Of a DNA stretch of 64,000 bases, positions 1 through 11,253 are shown in pieces. The translations under genes were made by a program, and so were the position numbers. The notes below the pieces were generated by a model. The model saw only the letters and a list, made by a program, of their open reading frames with translations. It was not told where the DNA came from and made no database searches. Numbering within the stretch: the stretch's first letter is position 1; every line of letters starts with the position of its first letter. The stretch comes from Chrysopilus asiliformis (lineage: Eukaryota > Arthropoda > Insecta > Diptera > Rhagionidae): contig OZ035962.1 of the NCBI GenBank assembly GCA_964034945.1, positions 22,353,530 to 22,417,529 on the forward strand. The letters are read 5' to 3'.

Positions 1-72
1 TGTGAAAAAATCGACACTAATGAAATAATTGAAGAATTCGCAAACTTAAAAGCAAGAAAAGTAAAATTTTAG
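1..72 (+). CDS. C-terminal end of a hAT-family transposase (partial)
   Basis: The window opens inside a reading frame of 23 codons ending at TAG (70-72). The last residues read NLKARKVKF and are preceded by an acidic helix-like stretch (EIIEEFA). This resembles the extreme C-terminus of ZMYM1/hAT dimerisation-type transposases, which commonly end in an E-F-A-x-x-K-A-R-K-x-K-F pattern. That family assignment is from memory of the family, not from a search. It is supported by a hAT-like terminal inverted repeat about 200 bases downstream. The rest of the protein lies before position 1, so integrity cannot be judged. It sits inside intron 3 of the IRSp53-like gene, in the opposite orientation. 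Confidence 0.5.
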   Translation, partial: CEKIDTNEIIEEFANLKARKVKF

Positions 73-275
73 AAACTTTTTTTATACTTTATGTTGAACT
101 ATTATAATTCTTTGAACTTGTAATTATTTTATTTGTACGAATTATTTTACATAAAACGTTTTGTGCCTTTAAATTTATTTACTTATCTCCCATATGTACA
201 CTTTTTTTTAAATTCAAACAAAAAGGGCGCAAAAAAAACTTGCATAGGGCGCATAGAACCATAGAGCCGGCGCTG
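1..275 (+). mobile_element. 3' end of a hAT transposon
   Basis: After the transposase stop codon there is an A+T-rich trailer with repeated GGGCGC motifs. It ends in GCCGGCGCTG (266-275), the reverse complement of CAGCGCCGGC, a typical hAT terminus. The adjoining 276-283 (GGTTGAGC) would be the right copy of an 8-bp target duplication. The left copy is outside the window, so this cannot be tested here. Confidence 0.6.
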
Positions 276-606
276 GGTTGAGCATAAAAATCTAATATTT
301 TAAAGCGAATTTTATTATTTCAGACCTAGTTTTCCCGAGAAAATCGAAAGAGACTCTATATTACAGAGGAATGCTGTTTCTAAACTAATTGGAAATAAAC
401 AATCAACCTTGAATATTTCAATCATTAAAAAAAAGATGCATTTAATGCTGCTTGAAAAACTGCGGTCCATTTATTGATGACCGCGATTTAAATTATTCAT
501 AGTCGTTTTATGATTTTATGACTTTTGCAGCATAAATACTAGAAAACGAATAAATAATAAAAATCTTTGAAAGACGAAGTAATAAATATTTTATGGCACC
601 GATTAA

Positions 607-803
607 GGCCCCGTTCACACTTGCGATTTTTTCTTGAATCTCTCCGTGAATTCTATTTATGTTTTTTTTTCTATTAAAAACTCGAGTTCCGGCATCTTTC
701 AGGAATAAATTTCTGAATTTTGTACCGTAGTGTAAACGTGCGACATGAATTTGGTGTCGAAGAATAAATTTCGTGAAAAAAAGTCTCAGGTGTAAACGAT
801 CCC
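607..803. mobile_element. Possible small PIF/Harbinger-like MITE
   Basis: The left end reads GGCCCCGTTCACACTTG and the right end, reverse-complemented, GGGATCGTTTACACCTG, so the ends match imperfectly. TAA flanks both sides (604-606 and 804-806), as in a 3-bp target duplication. The inverted repeat is degenerate and the assignment is tentative. Confidence 0.4.
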
Positions 804-834
804 TAAGAGAATGTACTTTTATACATCATATTCA

Positions 835-1317
835 TCATACTAATATATAAAAATGAGTTGGTGTCTGTCTGTCTGTCTGTTCCTCTTTCACGCAAAAACG
901 GCTGAACCGATTGACTTGAAATTTGGCATAGATGTTCGTCGGGGGTCCATCCCCAACATAGACCCATTAAAAAGTAGCCCGAGAAGTGGGGGAGTAAGGG
1001 GAGGTGGTAAAGTTATTTCGAAACTTAATTTTTGCGCTATGTTATTCTTTCGCGGGGAAACTACTGAACCGATTGGCCTGAAATTTGGCATAGATGTTCG
1101 TCGGGGGTCCATCCCCAACATAGACCCATTAAAAAGTAGCCCGAGAGGTGGGGGAGTAAGGGGAGGGGGTAAAGTGATCTCGAAACTTAGTTTTTGCGCT
1201 ATGTTACCCTTTCGCGGGGAAACTACGGAGCCGATTGGCCTGAAGTTTAGCTCCAACATAGACCATAAAAAAAAAATTGAAAAAACTTAACCCGGCAAGG
1301 ACGGGTATGCAAGCTAG
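835..1317 (+). mobile_element. Non-autonomous Helitron, complete
   Basis: The element begins TCATACTAATATATAAA after an A (834). It ends with a small hairpin (CCCG 1291-1294 / CGGG 1302-1305), eight bases, then CTAG (1314-1317) followed by T (1318). TC at the 5' end, hairpin plus CTRR at the 3' end, insertion between A and T, and no target duplication are the defining marks of Helitrons. There is no Rep/helicase coding capacity. The body consists mainly of a 162-bp tandem repeat. Confidence 0.8.
902..1265 (+). repeat. 162-bp tandem repeat inside the Helitron
   Basis: Units begin at 902, 1064 and 1226, each starting with a CTGAACCGATTG-like motif; the third is cut short. Because 162 is divisible by three, one frame stays open across the units on both strands. 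This explains the long open frames here without a gene. Confidence 0.9.
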
Positions 1318-2373
1318 TAGTTTTACAAAGATTTCGTGATATTTTTTGAGCCGGAAAGTAGAAAAAAGTTTCAATAAATATGTTAAACACAATCTGCTTG
1401 GGCTGGGGGCTGCTGTAATTATTTTTCGCCTGAGGTGTATTTAAAAAAAACCATTTTCACAATTTCAGTTCAATTTATTTGGGAACTTGAAAAAGTATAA
1501 TAAAGGAACTAGAATCTTCGATTGGGACTGTTTAGCTTATATAGTTTAAATCATTGCGCCACATTTTATTTAAAAATTTCACCTGTGGCCCATTTATTCA
1601 TTGTTTTTTTCTGAAATTTGATTTTACCTACTAAATATATGTTTCATTTTTGTATATAAAAATGGTATTTCCATTAATTTAGACAACAACCTCTAAACCT
1701 TGCAGATTCACCGAAAATAAAAATTTTTTAATTGGGGTGACCACTTGAATATCTCTAATGACCAATAAACCCTAAATTTCGAGAAAATAAATATGGTCAT
1801 CCGATTAGGATGAGCACTAGATCTCCCCTTGTTGAAATTTCACATAGAACCATGCAGGATTTAACGTTTTCTATGCCCCCTGGCCAACTTCGGAACCAGT
1901 TGGGGCTTCACATCCGTTTCACTATTTGACTCACTTGTGTTGGAAAGATAATTTGCTCTAACTTCATACATATCAGGTCTTTTTTGAAGGAGAAATGAAG
2001 GGGATGGTCAGGGCCCATCTTAAACAGCCATGATATTTGCCTGATTTTCGTGCATCGTTCTTTCCAACATGAAATTTATTCTGTGTTATTAGCTCAAAAT
2101 TTTCTTCATAGATTTGAATAAAACACTCTAAAGAAAACTTTTCAAACAGTACCTATAGAAAGCCATCCGAGTCTCTTAAGAAAATACCTACAAAGTATTT
2201 ACCGGAAATAGTTCTTATGCAAACGTTAAGTAAGGTATTTCCATACCTGCAAAAATTTCTCAACAACTTTTCCAATACAATTGAATTTTAAAGTATCTTT
2301 GAATCCTTTATGCAATAATAGTTTGTTTGAATAAAAGTAAAATAATAAAATAAACTTTTAACTAGCTACTTAC

Positions 2374-2435
2374 GATATTCATCTGCTGGTCCTGAATTTC
2401 CTTGTATACCTCAACGATATTCATCAAAGCGGAAC
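2374..2435 (-). CDS. IRSp53: IRSp53/BAIAP2-like protein, coding exon 3
   Basis: This 62-nt exon completes the glycine codon split by intron 2, then encodes SALMNIVEVYKEIQDQQMNI. The acceptor is TCTAG (AG at 2436-2437) after a pyrimidine-rich stretch. The donor is GTAAGTAGCT (2364-2373), leaving phase 0. The peptide matches the second helix of the IMD (I-BAR) domain, where family members carry a V-Y-x-E-I-Q-x-Q motif. That helix is part of the dimeric, membrane-deforming helical bundle. The next exon should encode the LKAF-type continuation but lies before position 1. The assignment rests on recognised family sequence and on exact phase agreement with exon 2. Confidence 0.9.
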
Positions 2436-2951
2436 CTAGACGAGAAACCGAAAAGGATAATTTGAGTTATAACGTTCAAAAACAAACAAATCGATTGGGA
2501 AATTATTAGAAATCGTATTGAATAACTTTACAGAATCTCCAAAAAGTACTCAGACTGAAATTATTTTTGCAATAACAGGAATTAATTAACGTAGAACTTT
2601 TCGAAATAAAATTTCTTGTTAGTCAACAAAATTGCGAATGTGGGAGGGAAATTTGGCATTCTGTATGCATTGGATATCTCCCATTGGTAGGTAGCATCTG
2701 CACTAACAAGTTATGAATTTGAAAACGAGAAAGTTTATAGTTTTAGTTAAATAAGAACCCAGAAAGGATGAAGTTTCATTATAGTACAATGTTGTTCAAT
2801 TCTTTAAAGAGTTATAACAAGATATTCAATTTCAATAGTTTTGTTTGCAGTTTACTTAAATTCAATGCTGATAACGTAGAATATAAAGTGTGGTTACCTA
2901 TTTTTATACTCTATAAACTTTTGTGGGAAATTTTATAAAAAAAAAATAATA

Positions 2952-3084
2952 CAGTAGACTCGCGATTATATGAACATGAAATTTTAAGCTGTTCATATAA
3001 CAGAGTATTTAATCTCAAATATTTTCTATGCATTTAATATAGCCGTTCATATAATAGAATGTTCATACAATCGCGAGTCTACTG
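2952..3084. mobile_element. pogo-like MITE with TA target duplication
   Basis: Terminal inverted repeats of about 24 bp begin CAGTAGACTCGCGATTATAT and end with the complement at 3061-3084. TA dinucleotides flank both sides (2950-2951 and 3085-3086). The CAGTA start and TA target fit pogo/Tigger elements of the Tc1-mariner superfamily. At 133 bp it has no coding capacity. Confidence 0.8.
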
Positions 3085-3270
3085 TACAAAAATAAATAAC
3101 GAACAAACCAAATATTTTTTTATCGGTTTTCGTTACGTTTTTCGATATTGTAACCGAATTAAATTTCTACAACGTTATAACATAAACGTACGATAACGTT
3201 TATCATTCTTGAAAATACCACAAAAAATCCATTCCAAATTTTTAAAATTTCAACTCGACTGAAGGATTAA

Positions 3271-3384
3271 GGGCCGTTTGCACCAATTATTCTTAAAAAA
3301 TTAAGTTTCGTTTAGCCTACACAAATTATGGTACTTAAATAATTTAAGTTGAACATATGTTACAAAATTTGGTGCTAACGGCAC
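3271..3384. mobile_element. MITE of a GCCGTTTGCACCAA family, copy 1
   Basis: The left end is GGGCCGTTTGCACCAATTA and the right end reverse-complements to GTGCCGTTAGCACCAAA. The interior (TTCTTAAAAAATTAAG, then AATTTAAGTTGAACATA) matches the copy at 36806-36937. Flanking TAA/TGA is an imperfect 3-bp duplication. Confidence 0.65.
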
Positions 3385-5524
3385 TGAGTTTCATAAAATC
3401 AAAACACCAACATTAAAATTAATAAAGTAAAATGTAGCTTTAAATCAAATTTAAATAGAAAATCAGCCTTTGTAATCAAACTCACGAAGGTGGAAATTTT
3501 TCATTCAGGATATCCAAGAAATCCAGATCTTAAGACCAGGATTTCTGTGGTATTCACTATTCAAAATTCAATTCAGTTAAACTGGTATCTGATATTGATA
3601 GCGAAATAGGAAAAAGACACGAACAAAGAAGCAACGTTGAGGGAAATTTTTGTGGAGCACGGGCATCTTGGATAGCATTGAATTTTATCTGAAAAACTGG
3701 TAAAAGACATCAACCTTAAAAAGCTTTGCAAGATGACTGCATCTCCATAAAAAAGCACATATATTATTATCCTTTCTTGCTTTTTTATTACTTGGCCATG
3801 TGGAAAAGTTGCCCTGAAACACCTTCTCCCTCTCATCCTAATAACCATATAAGCAGCATGTCCTTGTCCTGTTTGGTGTTTGCTTAAACTGTACTGGAAA
3901 AATATTTGCTCGATATACGATAGGGAAATTTTTTATTCACATCATTTTAACCCATAATACAAGGTCCCACCCCGATTTCGATGGTTCCATCATCCCACCC
4001 AAATCCTGTACAGCGATGTGAGAGTCATAAAAAATTCTGTCGGGAGTCTCGCATAGCTTGGCCTAGCCTGGCCTGGTCTGGTCTGGTCCTTGGCATTGAC
4101 AGATTCATTTTGCGAAAAAAAAACTAAATTTCAAGCTTTATGAACGCAAACTGTTTACTTAGCGTTCTATTCATCCTCCATTTATGCGACGTTCCACAGC
4201 CAGGCCATAGTTTGGAGGCATATAATCTATGGGTTAAATCAGCCCCCTTTTCCGAAGTATGTTTTCCTTAAACGGGAGAGAATCTCATTTTTGAGTTAAG
4301 GATGATGAACGTTAAAAATTCGCCATTGTACAGCATAGACGTAGCACAAGATTAATGAAACACTTTTCTGGTTAAATGTTTGGGTCACGGGGAAGTTTGG
4401 AAAAACGACGGGCTGAATAAAGGATTTTTCATTTAAATTGGCTTCCATATTTACAAAAAAAACATATGCACAGCTGCTCACCCCTTTTAACCAGTTGTAA
4501 ACATGTTTTCCAATTCTGTCACATATAATAAATATAGATGTTAAAGCTGAGCAATAAATATGCTTTTATATTCAACGATTAACTCAAGGGGTCTTTTAAG
4601 AGTAGGGTAAACATATTTATTTTGAGTCAATCCGTGCAGGAGGGAGGTGGGGGGGTTGTGAGGGAATAGTTACAACGGAATAAGGAACAACACTGAACGG
4701 CAAATTTAATATACAGAAAAAAAACTTGATTTGGAAGAAAACCAAGGAAAGACAATTTGAAAATGTGTTCCGCAGGCGAAATTTTTTAAACAGAATGTGG
4801 CGCAATGAAGAGCTACTCAGTTTCAAGCGAAAAGTAACTTAATTTTTGTGATCCATAAAGTATTACAACGGAATCGTAAAAATTTCAATACAGAAATGCG
4901 CCTCAGGCCAGATATTTTGAGCTATTGGTGCCCTTTGCAGAAAACCGTTCAAAAATGCGCCGCAGGTAAAAAAAATCAACTTTCAATAACCCCAAGTCAA
5001 AGTAGAGTATGTTTTGGATATTTAAGGATTGTTTCTTTTTCTAGCGTTCGAAAATTTTTAAAACTAAATTGGGAAATCCAAGACAAAAGTTTAGTTTCCG
5101 CAACGCTCGTACAACATGCCTAAATCCGGGACTCTCCCGGCCATTCCGGTATGTATGGTCACAATATTTAAGAGTGTCTGCCATATATATGCGAAAGTTA
5201 AAGGACGTGATTTAGTCTACGATTGAAATTTTTGTCAACCGTTAGATGATTGCACTGAGCATGCCGTCGATTTGGCACCAACATTTTTTTCGTGATGGAT
5301 TTTACAATCAGCTGACTTTAAATTTTCAGAAAATTCCATTTTTTTTATTACAGACTATTTTCTAAAAATCGGATTTTACTGAAAGGATTATCTCAGCAAT
5401 TCAAGTCACATTTGTTTCTTTTCAGATAAACCAAAAGTATATGCCAAAGAATTGTACGAATAAATGATGGAGACCCTTGCAAATTCAGCAAGAGGACACT
5501 TTTAAGAACTCAATGGATACTTAC

Positions 5525-5684
5525 CAATGTCAGTAGTGCCACCCTGTTGGGCGTTGACTGCAATTTTGGCCAGTGCCTCATTGAAGAGTCGTGATGCTGC
5601 AGCGGCGCCATGAAGAGCCTTTAAGTAGGCTTTTCCAGCACTGATAAGTTGTCGGGCGCCAGGATTAAATTTCTCAAGGATATT
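5525..5684 (-). CDS. IRSp53: IRSp53/BAIAP2-like protein, coding exon 2 (IMD domain)
   Basis: This 160-nt exon encodes 53 residues plus one base. It starts NILEKFNPGARQLISAGKAY, continues through YLKALHGAAAASRLFNEALA, and ends NAQQGGTTDI plus the first base of a glycine codon. The acceptor is a clean pyrimidine tract ending TTGCAG (5685-5690); the donor is GTAAGTATCC (5515-5524). The E-K/Q-F-N-P motif and the G-K-x-Y-x-K-A-L-x-G segment are signatures of the IRSp53 subgroup of IMD domains. In the MIM/ABBA branch this region differs. The family bundles actin and bends membranes outward downstream of Rho GTPases. There are no in-frame stops and no sign of decay. Confidence 0.95.
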
Positions 5685-6499
5685 CTGCAACAAAAAAAGA
5701 AGAAACAAAGAATTAAATTATTTTATAAGAATCCGGAAGTGGCGGAAAATTGGTTCAACATTTTTATCTCAAGTCAAAATAGGAAGAGAAACGAGTGAAA
5801 ACCGACGGAATGATGTTTTCTACATACACACGAGTATTTTTGTTACTTGTGTATGTAAAGAAATATCGTTAAGATAAAGGTTGACATAACCTGCAAATAT
5901 TTGTATGGAAAGGATCCAACAAAATGCCACTTTTCAATTTTGTTGACGATTTTTGTGCAAACATCCCAAAAACTCTTTGCAATTCGGCAAGGAAATTTTT
6001 TACGACGATAACAGGAAGGACGATGTTTTTTTTATTCCGTCGCTTGTTTTGTATTTTCAGGCGAAGGAACTTGAGTAGAAGAGGTAGTGGCGGCGGTAAT
6101 ATTGGTGGAAAATTTAAATTAGATATTTGTTTCCTATATTTGCCAATGCTTTTAAAGGAAATTATAATAAGTGAAGCAAAGATATTTATTCAAATTGAAT
6201 GGCGATGAGATTGCTTTTTATTGCCTGGGACCCCTTCTGTTTAACAGAGACTGCTACATATTTATTATGTATATTATGGGCTATGGGACGTGAGTATATA
6301 TGCATTTAAAGGAATTTTTTTCCTGTTCTGCTAAACTTGCCAATCGAGTTAAATGAACCGCGTGAAAAAATTGTAAACATTTGTTTAAGAATTTGAATTG
6401 TTTTTCTGCTAAATTTAACGATATTTTCTCGTAGTAACTGCTAAGATTCACATTTAAAAATCTTCCCTCCCCCCTTTCTCCTCTCAGCAGAATAATTTT

Positions 6500-6690
6500 T
6501 TATCCAATGGTGTCAAGAGGTGGGTGGGGGAGGGGGGAGGGGGCGACCGAAACGTCAAGAATTGGAACGGGATAGGGAATGCGGTAGTGTGGCTGCGGTA
6601 TTAAATTCCAAACAAAAAGTCCTGAAAAACGGAATGACGGGAATGGAAAGAGAGATAAAGGAGAGGTGATGTATTTTATGGACAGCTCCT
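6500..6690 (+). repeat. Copy of a dispersed G-rich/TATTTTAT repeat
   Basis: A G-rich head (GGGGGAGGGGGGAGGGGG near 6527) runs into a tail reading GTATTTTATGGACAGCTCCT (6671-6690). The same arrangement recurs near 23018, 34915, 39915, 45040 and 49018. A reversed tail (GGAGCTATACATAAAATACG) lies at 54274-54293. Insect genomes commonly carry a GTCCATAAATTACGTCACGC family of this kind. Confidence 0.5.
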
Positions 6691-6919
6691 TACAAATGTT
6701 GCACCTCAATCTATGTTTTGCAGGTGATGTAAAACTGTAGGTGCGGTTCCGAAAAAAATAGTAATGGCATCAATATTTTGGAAGGTCCAATTCAACCTTA
6801 GAATTTAATGCTAAACTGAAAAAATGGTTCGTCAAGTTTGCAAAAGGAGTAAGAAAAATTTGGAGGTGACAGATTACTTTCTCATGTTTATTTGTATCAA
6901 CGAAACTTTGCAACTCAAT

Positions 6920-7009
6920 GCCAACTAAAATAATTTAAAACCCAGAATTTCTATGGTTTAAGAACACGCTAAGAATACCTTTTTTAAGAATAATTGACGC
7001 ATCCGGGCC
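6920..7009 (-). mobile_element. MITE of the GCCGTTTGCACCAA family, truncated copy 2
   Basis: Read in reverse from 7009 it runs GGCCCGGATGCGTCAATTAT, then TTCTTAAAAAAGG and AAACCATAGAAATTCTGGG. This aligns with the left two-thirds of the 36806-36937 copy. TAA follows at 7010-7012. The other terminus is not recognisable. Confidence 0.5.
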
Positions 7010-8015
7010 TAAGTCTTAAATCCCCTAACAAGGCATTATCTTTTTTTATAACAAATAAAAAAAAAGACTATAGGGAAATTTTAACAATTTAAAATTGTTT
7101 CGATTTCAAAAAGCCGTGAATAATTCTATAATTCAGGTTTTAATTCCACGATCACAGTTTAAACATTTTGAAACGTTTTGCAAATAATTGCTTAAATTAA
7201 TAACGCCATGTTGACAGTGAAAGTGGTTTTAATCAACGAACATTAATTTATTGCTAAAATTTCATTGCCATAAAATTACATCAATTTACTATAATATCAT
7301 ATTTAGAGGCATATTTATGTAATACTACCCGCACTCGTACGAATATATGTTGAATGTAAAAAAACAGATTTTATAAATAATTTAATGTGTTTTTAATCGG
7401 TCAAACTGACTCTGCAACTAAATGTCTAAAAGTATCTTATAAAACGAACTAAAGTATATGTAAGTAATGTACATACATTTAATATGATTGCATACAAAGT
7501 TAGTTAAATGCCATTTATTCATCGTTTATTAATTAATACGCCGCGTTCACAGTAATTTTCGATTTTATGATTGACATTTTACCGGCATAAATTGACTCCT
7601 ATTTTTCAGATCGTGTTCATGGCAAAATACAAATTTTACGGCTACTAATAAATCCGTCAGTTGCGTAAATTACGTCCATCAATCGATTTTTGCGCTAATT
7701 TTGCCATCAGCATCCAGCGTCATCATCGTTGAAGAAAAAAGAGTTTCAGGCTTTTACCTTTTCGATTTTCGATTTCAACCAAGAGGGCAATTTTCCGGGT
7801 GCCGGTCAATTCATCGTAAACAATTTATCGTGAGACAATTTATCGTGAACAATTTATCGTAAAACAATTTATCGTAAGAACAATTTATCGTAAGAACAAT
7901 TTATCGTAAGAACAATTTATCGTAAGACAATTTATCGTAAGAACAATTTATCGTAAGACAATTTATCGTAAGAACAATTTATCGTAAGACAATTTATCGT
8001 AAGAACAAGATTATT

Positions 8016-8549
8016 GTGGGAAGTGTTGGGGAGATGGGTCGGGTGGATGATGGGTTGGGTGGGTGATGGGTTGGGTGGGTGATGGGTTGGGAGGGGCGGG
8101 GGAAGGGGTAAGGGGCGGGGGAAGGGGGAGGGGGAGGGGGAAGGGGGAGGGGCAAGGGGCAAGGGGCAAGGGGCAAGGGGCAAGGGGCAAGGGGCAAGGG
8201 GCAAGGGGCAAGGGGCAAGGGGCAAGGGGCAAGGGGCAAGGGGCAAGGGGCAAGGGGCAAGGGGCAAGGGGCAAGGGGCAAGGGGGAAGGGGGAAGGGGA
8301 AGGGGGAAGGGGGAAGGGGGAAGGGGGAAGGGGAAGGGGGAGGGGGGAGGGGGAGGGGGGGGGGGGAGGGGGGAGGGGGGAGGGGGAGGGGAGATGGGGA
8401 GGGGGGATGGGGAGGGGGAGGGTGGAGGGGGAGGGGGAAGGTGAAGGGGGGGGGGGGAGGGGAAGGGGGGAGTTGTGGAGGGGTGGGGGAGGGGGAAGGG
8501 GGAGTTGTGGAGGGGAGGGGGAAGGGGGAGTTGGGGAGGGTAGGGGGGA
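8016..8549 (+). repeat. G-rich polypurine block with heptamer array
   Basis: A GGGTGGGTGATGGGTT-type repeat opens the block. About 19 copies of the 7-bp unit GGGGCAA follow (about 8150-8281), then GGGGGAA and GGGGGA runs to 8549. The plus strand is almost free of C and T for over 400 bases. Runs of four or more G at short intervals make G-quadruplex or triplex structure plausible. Long proline-rich frames on the minus strand are a by-product of the repeat. Confidence 0.9.
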
Positions 8550-8570
8550 TAAATTAATGATGTTTCGTCT

Positions 8571-8710
<140 letters not shown>

Positions 8711-8788
8711 TGTATGTATATATATTATATATATATATGTAAGAACAATTATATAATATATATATATATAATATATATATATGTAAGA

Positions 8789-8876
8789 ACAATTTATCGT
8801 AAGGAATATTATTTTTACAAATTCGGGCGCCCGGGCGCCCGAATTTGTAAAAATAATATTCCTTACGATAAATTGT
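8789..8876. repeat. 88-bp perfect palindrome
   Basis: Every base from 8789 to 8832 pairs with its mirror from 8833 to 8876; the match breaks at 8788/8877. The centre is GGGCGCCCGGGCGCCC. The outer parts contain one satellite unit in each orientation, so this is where the strand sense of the satellite flips. Confidence 0.95.
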
Positions 8877-10469
8877 CTTACGATAAATTGTTCTTACGAT
8901 AAATTGTTCTTACGATAAATTGTTCTTACGATAAATTGTTTTACGATAAATTGTTCACGATAAATTGTTTTACGATAAATTGTTCACGATAAATTGTCCG
9001 CGAATCCAATTTTCCATCTTTTTGCTAATACCTCCCTCTACATTACTCTACGACATGGAAGTCGGCATTGGCAATTAGTAATTAATCACATTAAAAGGTA
9101 AATAAATAGCAAAGTGAACAAAATTGAAAGCAAGTTCAAATAGAGATTTTTCCCTGGACAGGAAATCCAATTTTTTTTTTCACTAGCATTCTTGATTTTC
9201 CCTGGGCCAAGTGCCGCCATCTCATCCGAGCAGGTGAAAGTTTAATTTGTAGGTATGAACGCTTTGTGAAACATTACGGTTCGAATGATGTTACTTTCGT
9301 CGACATGATGTTGCAGTTGTTACTAAGCTCCTTCCTGCCCTAGGCCATCACTTGATTAGGACATGTTGAATGCATAAAAACTTCTTTTACCATTTGCATT
9401 TGAGAGCATCATCATCAAATAAATTAAGTGAAAACTGCATGAAAAAGTAATTGAAAAACTAAAAAAAATAAATAAATACTCGGAAAACTCTGCAAAATTG
9501 ACGGTGTGTGCAGATGTTTACATCGCATATTGGCTGCGTCCTACTCAGAATGATGTGCATCAATGGAATTTCGAAGTCTTATGAAGTTCAGAAGTGGGAT
9601 AGCAGTGGAAACGGCATTAGAGAGATATGCGCCCACATTTGGACGAGGCATGCAGAATTTCAGAAACGAAAGAAAATGTTATTCCCACATTCTACATGTC
9701 AATATGTCTATCTATCCATCTATTAGATACTTGGAATAACGCAAAATATTTCCATATTCGATAGACAACAAACAGAACTGACATAAATATTTGTTTCTCA
9801 ACATAACTGCACATATTCGTATAAAGCCATAATATTTACGTACGTTGCCGATTTTGTAGGTACCGACTCAGGTGAAATCCAGACAATGCATTGCAATCCT
9901 CCTCCGTTAGTAGCTCATCTTCACTTTTCACATCCATCTATATTCAGACAGATTCAGGCAGGTAAGTCAGGTAGGCAGCCAGCCAGACTGCCAACCGACT
10001 TTATATTTTATACGTGCGAGGAAAATCTGTTAGAAATATTTTTTTAAAGATGTTTTTTTCAGTACCTACCATGCACAGGTTTTTTTTTCGCATTTTTTCA
10101 TCTCACTGTTTACAATTGATTGTAATTCTGCAATATGCAAAACAACATCGACAGACGAGTGAAAACTGTTTTGTGTAACTGCAGCGACGGTGGAATTACC
10201 TTAAGTAGTTAAGGAAAATTATAGTCGTTGTTCATTTTTATATTATTAAAGTTTTCTTTAAGGTTTTTATTTTTGAAAGAATTTTATTTTCAATTAATTT
10301 CACAGATTTTTTCACAACCGAAATACTTAAAAGACGGAAAGGTAGCCAAAAAGAGTTTGACCAACTAAAAAATCCGTTTAAATGTAGTGATAAAAGTGGT
10401 TAAGTTGCAAGTGTTTAAGTTTTAAACAAAAGTGTTTAAACACAAATTCGTCTTACCTCATGGGTGCTC

Positions 10470-10831
10470 GCTAAGAAACGGTATTACAAAATTCGAAACA
10501 GAAGATTCTGTAAGGATATCAAAAATATCTTTTTTCCAATTTTTTCTAGAATAAACTAGCTTTTGGAGGGTTTTCGGGGTCGCTGATCATAAATTTGGCG
10601 TTAGAATTTTTAAATTCCAAACGGAAGTCCCTGTAAGGATACCTAAAATATCCTTTTTCAACTTTTTTTTTGGAAAAACTGGGTTCAGGGTTTTGGAGTC
10701 GTTGATCACGAATCTGGTAGAATTTCAAAATTCAAGATGAGAGATCCTCAAGGCATAATTTTTTTTCAATTTTTTTTTTCAAAAACTTTTGCAAGAAACT
10801 TTAACCCGGCAAAGTCGGGAATGGCAGCTAG
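10470..10831 (+). mobile_element. Helitron 3' portion with about 122-bp tandem units
   Basis: The 3' end shows a hairpin (CCCG 10805-10808 / CGGG 10816-10819), eight bases, CTAG (10828-10831), then T. This matches the organisation of the 835-1317 element. The interior holds at least two diverged units of about 122 bp, each with CTGTAAGGAT and GGAGTCGTTGATCA-like motifs. I could not find the 5' TC end, so the left boundary is a guess. Confidence 0.6.
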
Positions 10832-10981
10832 TAGTCTATATGAGAATCATATACCTACTAGTATTATGTGAAACTCATACCGTTTGTAACGCATCGACAT
10901 AATCGTCGAACAAAAAAAAATCGACTTGTCCGAGTGACCGTCTGTCCATGAACACCATTAACTCTAGACGGAATTAAGCTA

Positions 10982-11253
10982 CACTCAGAAAAATGGAGGC
11001 TAACTCGACGACCTACATACGGCGTAATTGGCCTCGGGCAGGCACGCGTTCGCCTGCATGTGGGCAAGTAAAACTGAGTTGACCTGTGGTCGGAGAAATT
11101 CTGAACTTAAGCCACTAGCAGGTGAAGTAGGGCATTGGGAGCTGCACGAGTTGACCTTAGATAGGTTAACTCTGACCGCTAGCTGGCTTACAGAAACCTC
11201 TGTAAGGTCAGAGTTAACCTGACAAAAAGTTGACCTGAACATTTTTCTGAGTG
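10982..11253 (+). mobile_element. 272-bp MITE, CACTCAG ends, intact copy
   Basis: The inverted ends are CACTCAGAAAAATG (10982-10995) and CATTTTTCTGAGTG (11240-11253). TA flanks both sides (10980-10981, 11254-11255). A second copy at 17361-18403 is flanked by CA on both sides, so the target duplication is two bases without a fixed TA. CACT ends with a 2-bp duplication recall CACTA/EnSpm-type elements, but the superfamily is an inference. The interior is relatively G+C rich, with a short inverted repeat of GGTCAGAGTTAACCT type. Confidence 0.8.

Larger units (their letters stand above)
1..2373 (-). other. Partial third intron of the IRSp53-like gene
   Basis: Everything below the donor at 2364-2373 is intronic if the gene continues past position 1. 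It contains the hAT end, a possible small MITE (607-803) and a Helitron (835-1317). In 276-600 and 1318-2360 I see no coding sequence, only A+T-rich DNA and a copy of a dispersed CGCCTGAGG motif near 1426. Confidence 0.7.
2436..5524 (-). other. Intron 2 of the IRSp53-like gene (3,089 bp)
   Basis: It is bounded by a GTAAGTATCC donor (5515-5524) and a TCTAG acceptor (2436-2440). It contains a pogo-like MITE (2952-3084) and a PIF-like MITE copy (3271-3384). The 3385-5514 part has no recognisable gene. It has a CCTGG-rich patch near 4060-4085 and three copies of a dispersed GCGCCGCAGG-type motif at 4761-4786, 4893-4910 and 4951-4970. Confidence 0.85.

Noticed and set aside
853..1290. 145-codon open frame with internal repeats
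   Set aside because: It is the 162-bp Helitron repeat read in a frame kept open by a period divisible by three; the opposite strand is equally open.
7807..8008. CRISPR-like array
   Set aside because: Units are contiguous without unique spacers and the setting is eukaryotic; it is a satellite.
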